Shown: positions 8,076 to 16,040 of the stretch, piece after piece
Position numbering within the stretch: the first letter of the stretch is position 1
Layout: every line of letters starts with the position of its first letter
Assembly (NCBI RefSeq): GCF_014201355.1
Contig: NZ_JACHEG010000003.1
Span: 186,001 to 250,000 of the forward strand
From: Aliirhizobium wenxiniae
GTDB taxonomy: Bacteria; Pseudomonadota; Alphaproteobacteria; Rhizobiales; Rhizobiaceae
Direction: 5' to 3'
Length of the DNA: 64,000 nt
Made by a program: the position numbers and the translations under genes
Notes under the pieces: model-generated
What the model saw: only the letters and a program-made list of their open reading frames with translations
The model's database searches: none
Told to the model about the DNA's origin: nothing

Positions 8076-8906
8076 ATGAGACGCACACTGGCACAAAGCC
8101 TCGCCCTCTATGCTACAGTGATCTTCACGCTGGTGATGATCCTCTTCCCGGTCTACTGGCTGCTGGTCACGGCCTTGTCCACGACTGACGAGCTCTATCG
8201 TCTGCCGCCAACTTTCTGGCCGGATAATCCGCAATGGGATGTATTCGCCCGCGTCTGGGCCGCAAAGCCGATCCTGCTCTGGCTGTGGAATTCGATGCTG
8301 GCGGCTGTCGGTTCCGTGGCGCTTTCCATGCTGGTTTCGGTCAGTGCCGGTTATGCGTTGTCGCGTTATTCGATGCGCGGTGGTGCAACGATGGGGCTTT
8401 TCGTCCTCACCGCCAAGATGCTGCCCGCTACCCTCTTGGTAATCCCATTGTTCTCGATCTTTTCAAGTTTCGGCCTGATCGGAAGCCTGTGGACGCTGGT
8501 GCTCGCACATTCAACCATGATCATTCCCTTCGCGACATGGATGCTGAAAGGGTATTTTGACACGATCCCGAAAGAGCTTGAACAGGCCGCCATGGTCGAT
8601 GGCTGCTCGCCGATCGGCGCCATGGTGCGTGTCGTCCTGCCGATCGCAACCCCGGGTCTGGCTGCCACAGCACTTTATGCCTTCGTGCTCAGCTGGGCCG
8701 ATTACGCCTATGCGCGGACATTCCTGGTCAATTCGCCCGACAACTGGACGGCCAATCTCGGCATCACCACGATGCAGGGCGAATATGTCACCTACTGGAA
8801 CGACATCGCCGCCGCATCGGTGTTCATCGCCCTGCCGATCATCGCAATCTACCTGTTCCTTGAACGTTATTTGGTCGGCGGCCTTACCGCTGGCGCGGAG
8901 AAATAA
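8076..8906 (+). CDS. ABC transporter permease, MalG-type (sugar)
   Basis: 276 residues starting at the ATG 8076, which has GAGGAGG upstream; a TTG three bases earlier is the less likely start. The protein has an N-terminal membrane anchor followed by five further hydrophobic segments. The EAA loop ELEQAAMVDGCSPIGAM near residue 167 is conserved. It is the second channel subunit, coupled to the ATPase gene that begins two bases after its stop codon. Confidence 0.93.
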   Translation: MRRTLAQSLALYATVIFTLVMILFPVYWLLVTALSTTDELYRLPPTFWPDNPQWDVFARVWAAKPILLWLWNSMLAAVGSVALSMLVSVSAGYALSRYSMRGGATMGLFVLTAKMLPATLLVIPLFSIFSSFGLIGSLWTLVLAHSTMIIPFATWMLKGYFDTIPKELEQAAMVDGCSPIGAMVRVVLPIATPGLAATALYAFVLSWADYAYARTFLVNSPDNWTANLGITTMQGEYVTYWNDIAAASVFIALPIIAIYLFLERYLVGGLTAGAEK

Positions 8907-8908
8907 GC

Positions 8909-9991
8909 ATGGCCAATATTTCAATTCGCAATGTCAGCAAGTCTTATGGCGCGCTGAACGTGCTCAGACCCTTTTCGCTGGAAATCGAAAATGGGGAGTT
9001 TGTTGTACTGGTCGGTCCCTCCGGCTGCGGCAAGTCGACCATGTTGAAAATCCTGGCAGGTCTGGAGCCTGCCACCGAAGGTCAGATCTTCATCGGCGAC
9101 CGCGAAGTAACAGATCTGGCGCCCGGCGATCGCGACATCGCCATGGTGTTTCAGAACTATGCGCTTTATCCGCATCTGACGGTTCGCCAGAACATTGGTT
9201 TCGGCCTTAAAATGCGCGGTACCGACAAGACCGAGATCGACCGGCGTGTCGATGATGCGGCGCGGATTCTGGAAGTAACCCCTTATCTCGACCGTAAACC
9301 CAAGGACTTGTCAGGCGGTCAGCGTCAGCGCGTAGCATTGGGACGCGCTATCGTGCGCCAGCCGCAGGCATTTCTTATGGACGAGCCGCTTTCCAATCTC
9401 GATGCAAAGCTGCGTGTCAACATGCGCGCTGAAATCGGCGCTCTGCACAAGCGTATCGGCGTCACCACCGTCTATGTGACGCATGATCAGGTCGAAGCGA
9501 TGACAATGGCTGACCGCGTTGTCATCATGCAGGGCGGTATCATCCAGCAGATTGCTGCACCTGACGAGTTGTTCAATAACCCCGCCAATCTGTTTGTTGC
9601 CGGCTTCATAGGCTCGCCGGGCATGAACTTCCTGAATTCGGAACTGCGCGACGGCAAGCTCACCGCTTTTGGCCGGCAGATTTCACTTCCGCGAGCCACC
9701 AACGGCCAGGGGCCGGTAGTGGTGGGGCTTAGACCGGAACATCTCGTTCTAGGCGATGCCCCCGTCACCTTTGGTGTAAAGCCGACACTGGTCGAAAGCC
9801 TGGGATCCGAAAAGTACGTCTATTTCGATGCCGAGGGTGCCCGGATTGCTGATGGTGACGAGGGCAAGTCCAAGGGGTTGATCGCACGCGTGTCGCATAC
9901 GGGCAGTCTGCCGCGAGACGAGGAGATCAGGCTTGGCTTTGATCCTGATCAACTCTACCTTTTCGATCAAAAGACGGGTGAACGGCTATGA
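8909..9991 (+). CDS. ABC transporter ATP-binding protein, UgpC/MalK type
   Basis: 360 residues. It energises import through the two permeases just upstream. Walker A is GPSGCGKST near residue 37, the signature is LSGGQRQRVALGRA near 134, and Walker B is AFLMDEPLSNLDAKLR near 155. A C-terminal TOBE/OB-fold extension from about residue 240, containing GLRPEHL, is typical of MalK-like subunits. Its stop overlaps the next start (ATGA at 9988-9991), so importer and dehydrogenase are co-translated. Confidence 0.95.
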   Translation: MANISIRNVSKSYGALNVLRPFSLEIENGEFVVLVGPSGCGKSTMLKILAGLEPATEGQIFIGDREVTDLAPGDRDIAMVFQNYALYPHLTVRQNIGFGLKMRGTDKTEIDRRVDDAARILEVTPYLDRKPKDLSGGQRQRVALGRAIVRQPQAFLMDEPLSNLDAKLRVNMRAEIGALHKRIGVTTVYVTHDQVEAMTMADRVVIMQGGIIQQIAAPDELFNNPANLFVAGFIGSPGMNFLNSELRDGKLTAFGRQISLPRATNGQGPVVVGLRPEHLVLGDAPVTFGVKPTLVESLGSEKYVYFDAEGARIADGDEGKSKGLIARVSHTGSLPRDEEIRLGFDPDQLYLFDQKTGERL

Positions 9992-10971
9992 TCCTTGTTA
10001 CCGGATCGTCTGGGCGTGTCGGTCGCGCCGTTGTTGCCGTCTTGCGCGCCAAGGGCCGGATGGTGCGGGGTTTCGATTTGCGTCCATCGGGAACAGGTGG
10101 AGACGAGATTATTGGCTCGCTAGAGGATGCGGCCAGACTGGCGGAGGCTACTCACGGCGTCACCGATATCCTGCATCTCGGCGCCTTCATGTCCTGGGCT
10201 CCGACGGACCGTGATCTCATGTTTGCTGTGAATGTCGAAGGTACGCGCCGCCTGCTGGATGCCGCCTCGGCTGCTGGCATCCGCCGTTTCGTGTTTGCCT
10301 CTTCAGGCGAGGTTTATCCGGAAAACCGCCCGGAATTCCTGCCGGTAACCGAAGATCATCCGCTCAGCCCCACTTCACCCTATGGGCTGACCAAATTGCT
10401 TGGCGAAGAAATGGTCCGCTTTCACCAGCGTGCCCGCTCGATGGAAACAGTAATTCTGCGCTTCTCCCACACGCAGGACGCTTCCGAATTGCTGGACGAA
10501 GAAAGTTTCTTCTCCGGTCCACGATTCTTTCTGCGCCCTCGGATTCGCCAGCAGGAGAGTTTGGGGAACACGGCAGTGGCCGATCTTCTCAGGTCGAAGG
10601 ATATCGGCACACCTGCCCATGTATTGGCACGCAACCAGAACGGCCGGCCGTTTCGCATGCATATAACCGATACCCGCGACATGGTGAGCGGCATCCTTCT
10701 TGCCCTTGATCATCCCGATGCGGCCTACGGTACTTTCAACCTGGGCGGAACTGAGCCGGCAGACTTCTCCGAACTTTTGCCGCGCATGGCTGAGCTCACC
10801 GATTTGCCTGTCGTTGCAGTCGATTTTCCCGGCGACGGCGTTTATTACCACACCTCGAACGAGCGGATCAGAAACACGTTGGGGTTTGAGGCGGAATGGA
10901 CGATCGACCGGATGCTGGAAGAGGCCGCCGCCGCAAGGCAGCGACGCCTCGCCGGGGAGAAGAGGCAATGA
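9988..10971 (+). CDS. NAD(P)-dependent epimerase/dehydratase-family (extended SDR) oxidoreductase
   Basis: 327 residues. The Rossmann motif is GSSGRVG near residue 6 and the catalytic Tyr-x-x-x-Lys is YGLTK near residue 131, with the Ser in FASSGEVY. In sugar-acid clusters of Agrobacterium-type bacteria such proteins include uronate dehydrogenase, which oxidises hexuronates to aldarolactones. This protein is about 60 residues longer than uronate dehydrogenase, so a different sugar is possible. A dehydrogenase making a lactone would fit the lactonase domain encoded next. The start overlaps the ATPase stop, and its own stop overlaps the next ATG. Confidence 0.75.
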   Translation: MILVTGSSGRVGRAVVAVLRAKGRMVRGFDLRPSGTGGDEIIGSLEDAARLAEATHGVTDILHLGAFMSWAPTDRDLMFAVNVEGTRRLLDAASAAGIRRFVFASSGEVYPENRPEFLPVTEDHPLSPTSPYGLTKLLGEEMVRFHQRARSMETVILRFSHTQDASELLDEESFFSGPRFFLRPRIRQQESLGNTAVADLLRSKDIGTPAHVLARNQNGRPFRMHITDTRDMVSGILLALDHPDAAYGTFNLGGTEPADFSELLPRMAELTDLPVVAVDFPGDGVYYHTSNERIRNTLGFEAEWTIDRMLEEAAAARQRRLAGEKRQ

Positions 10972-12662
10972 AACCTGAGACACCGGGTGGTACAGCAGCA
11001 CTGGCGAAAGGCCTGACCCTTCTGGACATGGTTGCCGATGCGCCCGAGCCTTTGCGTTTTGCCGAACTCCTGCGCGCGTCCGGCCTGCCAAAACCCACAT
11101 TTGCCCGTATCCTGCGTACCCTGATCGCCTATGGATTGGTGCGCCAGGACGAAGCCCGCGGCACCTATGTCCTTGGCCAGCGGTTTCTCGAAATGTCCCA
11201 CAAGGTCTGGGAGAGTTTTGATCTGGTCTCCGCCGCCACGCCGGAGCTTGAACGGCTGGCGGCCGAGCTCGGCGAGACAGTCGCATTGTGCCGGCTGGAT
11301 GGCGTCATGGCGCAATATCTGGCCGAACGCTCGCCCAATGGACTGTCAGTTCGGGTTGAAGTTGGCCGCCGCGTGCCGTTGCATTGTACCGCTCCGGGCA
11401 AGGCTCTTCTCGCATTTCAGGACCCCGCGGTGGGACGGTCGCTTACGGAACGCCTGACGCTGGACCGCCAGACGCCGCAGACGATCACCACTCTTGAGGG
11501 TTTGCAGGCAGATCTGACCCTGACGAGGGCACGCGGTTATTCGATTTCCTATGAGGAACATCTGCTGAGTGTGAATTCAGTCGCGGCTCCCGTGATGGGA
11601 CGCGACAACACGCCGATCGGTGTGCTGGTGGCGCTTGGCCCTTCATCGCGCCTCGAGGCATCCAATATTCACCCGGTGGGGCGCGAACTGATCGCTGCTG
11701 CCCGTCGCATAACCGGTGCTGCAGGCGCCGTTGCCATCAGCTCGCGGCCCCGGCCACGCTCCGCGACCGGCAAGCCGACGGCCGAACTGAGCTGCATTCT
11801 GCCCTGGGGAGCACAGCTGGGCGAAAGTCCGGTCTGGCACGCAGCCGAGAATGCGCTCTACTGGGTTGATATCCTTCACCCCGCCGTTCACCGTTTTGAT
11901 CCTGCAACAGGTCGCAACGACACCTGTGAAACGGGCAGGCTTGTCAGTGCTGTCATTCCGGTCTCCAAGGGACGCCTGCTGGTTGCATCTCAGGACGGAC
12001 TGGAATGGCTTGATTTTGCCTCCGGCCGCCTTGCGCCTTTTGTCAGCCCGGAGGCCGACATTGCCGACAACCGGCTGAACGACGCAAAATGTGGGCCGGA
12101 TGGAGCGATCTGGGTCGGTTCGATGCGTATCGATGCCTCCAAGCAGACCGGTGCGCTCTATCGCGTCGATGAAACCGGTGCGTTTGAACGCAAGGAAGGC
12201 GGCATCATCGTTTCCAATGGCCTTGGCTGGAGCCCGGATGGCGGCACTTTTTATTTCGTCGATACGGTGCCGGGTCTGATCCACGCCTACGATTTCAATC
12301 CCGCGACCGGCACGCTCTCGGCGCGTCGGGAATTTGCCCGCATTCCGGTCTCTGATGGTCGGCCCGATGGTCTTGCCGTCGATGCTGAAGGCGGCGTCTG
12401 GTGCGCAATCTGGGATGGCTGGTGTGTGCGACGCTACTTGCCCAATGGCAAGCTGGATCAGGTAATCGACATGCCCGTGCCGCGGCCTTCGAGCATCGCA
12501 TTTGGCGGACCGGACCTTTCCACGCTGTTCATCACCAGCGCACGCACACGCCTGCCGGCCTCGACACTGGCCGATGCGCCACTATCCGGCGGTTTGTTTT
12601 CCTGCCGTCCCGGTGTTGCCGGTGCACACATCTCATTGTTTGGGGGAAGTAATGAATCTTGA
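10968..12662 (+). CDS. IclR transcriptional regulator fused to an SMP-30/gluconolactonase domain
   Basis: 564 residues. The start is the ATG at 10968, which overlaps the previous stop. Residues ~10-75 are an IclR winged helix (AELLRASGLPKPTFARIL). Residues ~80-255 are the IclR effector domain, ending in a VALGPSSRLE segment. From ~265 to the end is a complete SMP-30 six-bladed propeller: GESPVW (metal Glu), NRLNDAKCGPDG (metal Asn), SNGLGWSPDG (metal Asn) and GRPDGLAVD (catalytic/metal Asp). One chain could therefore sense and hydrolyse the same sugar lactone. It sits in the operon it probably controls. No internal stop or ribosome site suggests two separate proteins. Confidence 0.9.
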   Translation: MKPETPGGTAALAKGLTLLDMVADAPEPLRFAELLRASGLPKPTFARILRTLIAYGLVRQDEARGTYVLGQRFLEMSHKVWESFDLVSAATPELERLAAELGETVALCRLDGVMAQYLAERSPNGLSVRVEVGRRVPLHCTAPGKALLAFQDPAVGRSLTERLTLDRQTPQTITTLEGLQADLTLTRARGYSISYEEHLLSVNSVAAPVMGRDNTPIGVLVALGPSSRLEASNIHPVGRELIAAARRITGAAGAVAISSRPRPRSATGKPTAELSCILPWGAQLGESPVWHAAENALYWVDILHPAVHRFDPATGRNDTCETGRLVSAVIPVSKGRLLVASQDGLEWLDFASGRLAPFVSPEADIADNRLNDAKCGPDGAIWVGSMRIDASKQTGALYRVDETGAFERKEGGIIVSNGLGWSPDGGTFYFVDTVPGLIHAYDFNPATGTLSARREFARIPVSDGRPDGLAVDAEGGVWCAIWDGWCVRRYLPNGKLDQVIDMPVPRPSSIAFGGPDLSTLFITSARTRLPASTLADAPLSGGLFSCRPGVAGAHISLFGGSNES

Positions 12663-13413
12663 AACCCTCTTTGGTCTTAAGGGGCGCACGGCGCTCGTAA
12701 CCGGTTCCAGCCGCGGCATTGGCGCGGCCATCGCGGAAGGGCTGGCGGCTGCAGGAGCACATGTCATTCTGCATGGCACGAAAACTAGCGGAGCGGCTGT
12801 CGTGCACCAACGCATTGTAGAAAACGGCGGCACGGCACAAGAACTGGCGAGCGACCTCTCCGCGCCTGGTGCCGGCCGCGATCTGATCGAGCAGGCCGAA
12901 GCCATCGCTCCTGTTGATATCCTGGTCATCAACGCCAGTGCTCAGATCAATGCAACTTTGCCGGATCTGAAGCTGGAAGATCTTGCTTTTCAAGTGGCGG
13001 TGAACTTCGGTTCGACCGTGGACATGTTGCAGACGGCATTACCACTCATGGCTGCCCGCAAATGGGGAAGGGTAGTGTCCATCGGTTCGATCAACCAGCT
13101 TCGTCCAAAAGGGATCGTCACCGCATATGCAGCAACGAAGGCCGCGCAACACAACCTCATCCAGAGCCAGGCGCGTGATTACGCCAAGGACAATGTCCTG
13201 CTCAACACGCTTGCTCCGGGCCTGATCGATACCGATCGAAATGCCCACCGACGCGACGAAGATCCGGAAGGCTGGGCTGAATATGCCCGCACGCTGAACT
13301 GGATGGGACGTGCCGGTCAGTCTGAAGAAATGGTCGGCGCGGCAATCTTCCTTTCATCGCAGGCCTGCAGTTTCATGACTGGCGAGGCCGTTTTCCTGAC
13401 CGGCGGTTATTGA
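12652..13413 (+). CDS. Short-chain dehydrogenase/reductase (classical SDR)
   Basis: 253 residues from the ATG at 12652, which has GGGGGAAG just upstream and overlaps the end of the fusion gene by 11 bases. The cofactor motif is TGSSRGIG near residue 15; NASAQ corresponds to the NNAG motif. The active site is Ser in SIGSINQ with YAATK. The C-terminal FMTGEAVFLTGGY is the usual SDR ending. It is the last gene of the sugar-acid operon and probably oxidises a sugar or sugar acid; the substrate is unknown. Confidence 0.88.
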   Translation: MNLETLFGLKGRTALVTGSSRGIGAAIAEGLAAAGAHVILHGTKTSGAAVVHQRIVENGGTAQELASDLSAPGAGRDLIEQAEAIAPVDILVINASAQINATLPDLKLEDLAFQVAVNFGSTVDMLQTALPLMAARKWGRVVSIGSINQLRPKGIVTAYAATKAAQHNLIQSQARDYAKDNVLLNTLAPGLIDTDRNAHRRDEDPEGWAEYARTLNWMGRAGQSEEMVGAAIFLSSQACSFMTGEAVFLTGGY

Positions 13414-13702
13414 TGGATCTGCAGGGACAGCTAGGTTCACTTCTGCCAGTCGGCGCCGTTCTTACCCGCGATGACATGTCCGCCTAGCAGCCTATTACCG
13501 AGACGACAGTTCGAATTCTTCGAGTGCTTCATAGCGTGCAGGATTGGCCAGGATATCTGCCGGCAAGCTGATCGACCCGCGCTAGCGCTGTCCGGCGGTT
13601 CATATCGCATCAAGACCTAAGTGCGCGGCTCGATTGGGCGGCACATGAGAGTTGAGAACTGGCTTACGCCAGTTCGACGAGAAGAAGCAGTCTGGCGATC
13701 TT
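13414..13702. other. Intergenic stretch, no gene recognised
   Basis: Between the SDR stop and the remains of a diguanylate cyclase gene I see no intact gene, promoter or hairpin with a T-run. On the minus strand a short open stretch ending in TAA at 13495-13497 reads protein-like (LPADILANPARYEALEEFEL) but has a stop about 30 codons upstream and no start. It may be the tail of a lost gene. Confidence 0.4.
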
Positions 13703-14294
13703 ATGCCTACTTCCAACGAGAGCCGGATCATGGGGAGGGTCCTTCTTTCCAAAGCCATCATGCTCGCGATTTTTATTGTTCCACCAAGTACATAAGGTTG
13801 TATCCGTTTACTGGATAACCGCGCGCCTCTTCGGTGGTTTCACTTCGGGAGGGCACGGCTTGTGATCGGATGCCTTATCGCAATGCTTCTTTTCACATGT
13901 TGATCGAAGTCGATCATTTTAAGGCGTTAAACGATATCTACGGCCAGGTCGAGGGAGATCGATGCCTCAAGGCGATTACGGCCGTGTTCTCAACTTTGAT
14001 ACGACGGCCTGCCGATAGCTGCGCTGGCTACGGTGTGAGGAATTTGCCGTCCTCCTCCCAAACACCGATGCAGCTGGAGCACTGAACCGTGCGGAGATTA
14101 TCCGGCAATCGGTTGCGTTCTTGCACATCATTCATGCCGGAGATGAGCATGGACATGTCACCATCAACATCGGTGTAACGACAGTGCAAGGTGAGCTTGC
14201 TCAGTCGGCCCTGTTCCAGTCCGCCGATCAAGCGCTATGCATGGCAAAAGCTGGCGGGCGTGATCGCGTAGCTGCGTCAATCATCGATATGTAA
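13703..14294 (+). pseudogene. Degenerate membrane diguanylate cyclase (GGDEF) gene
   Basis: From 13834 one frame reads IEVDHFKALNDIYGQVEGDRC, a GGDEF-domain core (metal-binding Asp and nucleotide loop). It ends early at 14085 because one G is missing in the signature: the DNA reads Tyr-Gly then shifts at about 14035. Restoring one base gives YGGEEF and an uninterrupted frame to the TAA at 14292-14294, including INIGVTTV and ADQALCMAKAGGRD, the normal end of the domain. A possible N-terminus with the start of a membrane segment begins at ATG 13703 but stops at a TAA after 30 codons, and no sensor domain follows. The gene therefore carries a frameshift and an internal loss and cannot make c-di-GMP. 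Confidence 0.8.
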
Positions 14295-14515
14295 CAGCAG
14301 TTGTTGATGGTAAACGTTCGTCGGCTTGATCTGCGGATCGCCTTATTGAGCGCAACGTCACAGTTGACCAGCCCATGAAACAAACACTGATTATCACTCG
14401 TTTACGTGTTGCGATCGCACGTCAGCTCCAGCGCGCCCGACAGGTAAAGGTTTAAAGCGCACTGTCTTGTCTGGTTGGAGTAGCACGCTAATTCACATGG
14501 TCTCAAGGAGAGCAC

Positions 14516-16024
14516 ATGACAGACCTTAAGACGGAAAAAGCACGGACAGGCGTTGAAGGTCTGGATGATATTCTTGACGGAGGTCTGACCCGTCGTCATG
14601 TATTCCTGCTTGAAGGATCTCCTGGTACCGGAAAGACGACTATCGCGTTGCAGTTTCTGCTTGAGGGCGCCTCACTCAAGGAGCGGTGTCTCTATATCAG
14701 TCTTTCCGAGACGGAGGACGAGCTTAGGGATAGTGCACTCTCGCATGGCATCGACTTTGGCGACACGATCGAAATTTTCGAGCTGGTTCCACCCGAAAGC
14801 CTCCTCGACGAGGATCAGCAGCAGAGCTTGCTATATTCGTCTGATCTGGAACTTGGCGAAACAACCAAGCTGATCTTCGAGGCATTCGAGCGCGTGAAGC
14901 CGCATCGTGTCGTCATCGACAGCCTGTCCGAAATCCGCCTCCTTGCGCAAAGCTCGCTTCGCTATCGGCGGCAGATTCTGGCGCTCAAACATTACTTCGC
15001 GCGTTCCGAGGCAACGGTTCTGCTGCTAGACGACATGACATCCGATCAGCTGGACAAGACTGTCCACAGCGTCGTTCATGGTGTTGTTCATCTGGAGCAG
15101 CTTGCCCCGGATTATGGGGCCGAACGCCGACGGCTGAGGGTCGTCAAATATCGGGGCCAAGCCTTTCGCGGTGGCTATCATGACTTCATTATCAGGACAG
15201 GCGGTGTAGCCGTCTTCCCTCGGTTGAGGGCCGTCGAGCACAGGATCTACTTCGAGCGCACGACATTGAAGAGTGGTATTGCCGAATTCGACGACCTGCT
15301 TGGCGGTGGTATCGAGCGAGGTTCAAGCACGCTGCTGATAGGTCCGGCCGGCACGGGCAAGAGCTTCTTTGCTCTGCAGTTTGTCGAGGCCGCAGTCGAG
15401 CGCGGAGAAAAAGCGGCGGTGTTTCTCTTCGATGAGGAGCTTGGCCTGCTGTTCGCACGGACCAAGGCTGTGGGCCTCGATCTCGAACAGATGCGAGATG
15501 AAGGCCTCCTTCACATCGAACAGCTTGATGCCGCAGAGCTTTCGCCCGGTGAATTCGCACAGCGCGTCCGTGATCGGGTTGCGAGTTTCGACGCCAAGAC
15601 CGTCGTCATCGACAGTATCAACGGATATCAGGCATCCATGCCCGGCGAAAATGCTCTGATCCTGCACATGCACGAGCTGTTGCAGTATCTTAACCGACAG
15701 GGCGCCAACACATTCCTCACCGTGGCACAGCACGGTCTTGTCGGGGACATGAAGTCGCCGGTTGATGTGACCTACCTTGCCGACACGGTCATCTTGCTCC
15801 GCTATTTCGAAGCCATGGGTAAGGTCAGGCGCGCTATCTCTGTGATCAAGAAACGTACTGGCAGACACGAGGACACGATACGCGAATTCACGATCAGCAA
15901 TGCTGGCCTTACCGTAGGTGAGGCGCTTTCCGGCTTTCAGGGCGTGCTACGCGGCGTGCCGACCTTTGTCGGCGACCGCGGCCCTCTGATGGCGCTCTCT
16001 GGCGAGGACCGCAACAATTCCTAA
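14516..16024 (+). CDS. KaiC-like double-RecA-domain ATPase
   Basis: 502 residues. Two RecA/KaiC domains in tandem: Walker A motifs are GSPGTGKT (34-41) and GPAGTGKS (about 276-283), and both halves have hydrophobic Walker B strands (RVVIDSLSEIR, TVVIDSINGYQ). The first half has SETE where KaiC has the catalytic Glu pair; the second keeps the pair (FLFDEEL). At the position of the KaiC phosphorylation sites (a Ser-Thr pair) this protein appears to have Thr-Tyr in DVTYLADT, so a KaiC-type autophosphorylation cycle is doubtful. AAGGAGAG precedes the ATG. The next gene, 16 bases on, is a hybrid histidine kinase. No kaiA or kaiB is present. Confidence 0.9.
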   Translation: MTDLKTEKARTGVEGLDDILDGGLTRRHVFLLEGSPGTGKTTIALQFLLEGASLKERCLYISLSETEDELRDSALSHGIDFGDTIEIFELVPPESLLDEDQQQSLLYSSDLELGETTKLIFEAFERVKPHRVVIDSLSEIRLLAQSSLRYRRQILALKHYFARSEATVLLLDDMTSDQLDKTVHSVVHGVVHLEQLAPDYGAERRRLRVVKYRGQAFRGGYHDFIIRTGGVAVFPRLRAVEHRIYFERTTLKSGIAEFDDLLGGGIERGSSTLLIGPAGTGKSFFALQFVEAAVERGEKAAVFLFDEELGLLFARTKAVGLDLEQMRDEGLLHIEQLDAAELSPGEFAQRVRDRVASFDAKTVVIDSINGYQASMPGENALILHMHELLQYLNRQGANTFLTVAQHGLVGDMKSPVDVTYLADTVILLRYFEAMGKVRRAISVIKKRTGRHEDTIREFTISNAGLTVGEALSGFQGVLRGVPTFVGDRGPLMALSGEDRNNS

Positions 16025-16040
16025 TCGCAACGCCATTGGC

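Noticed and set aside
13621..13818. 65-codon plus-strand frame before the GGDEF remnant
   Set aside because: No recognisable motif; another frame in the same place reads more like the N-terminus of the decayed cyclase.
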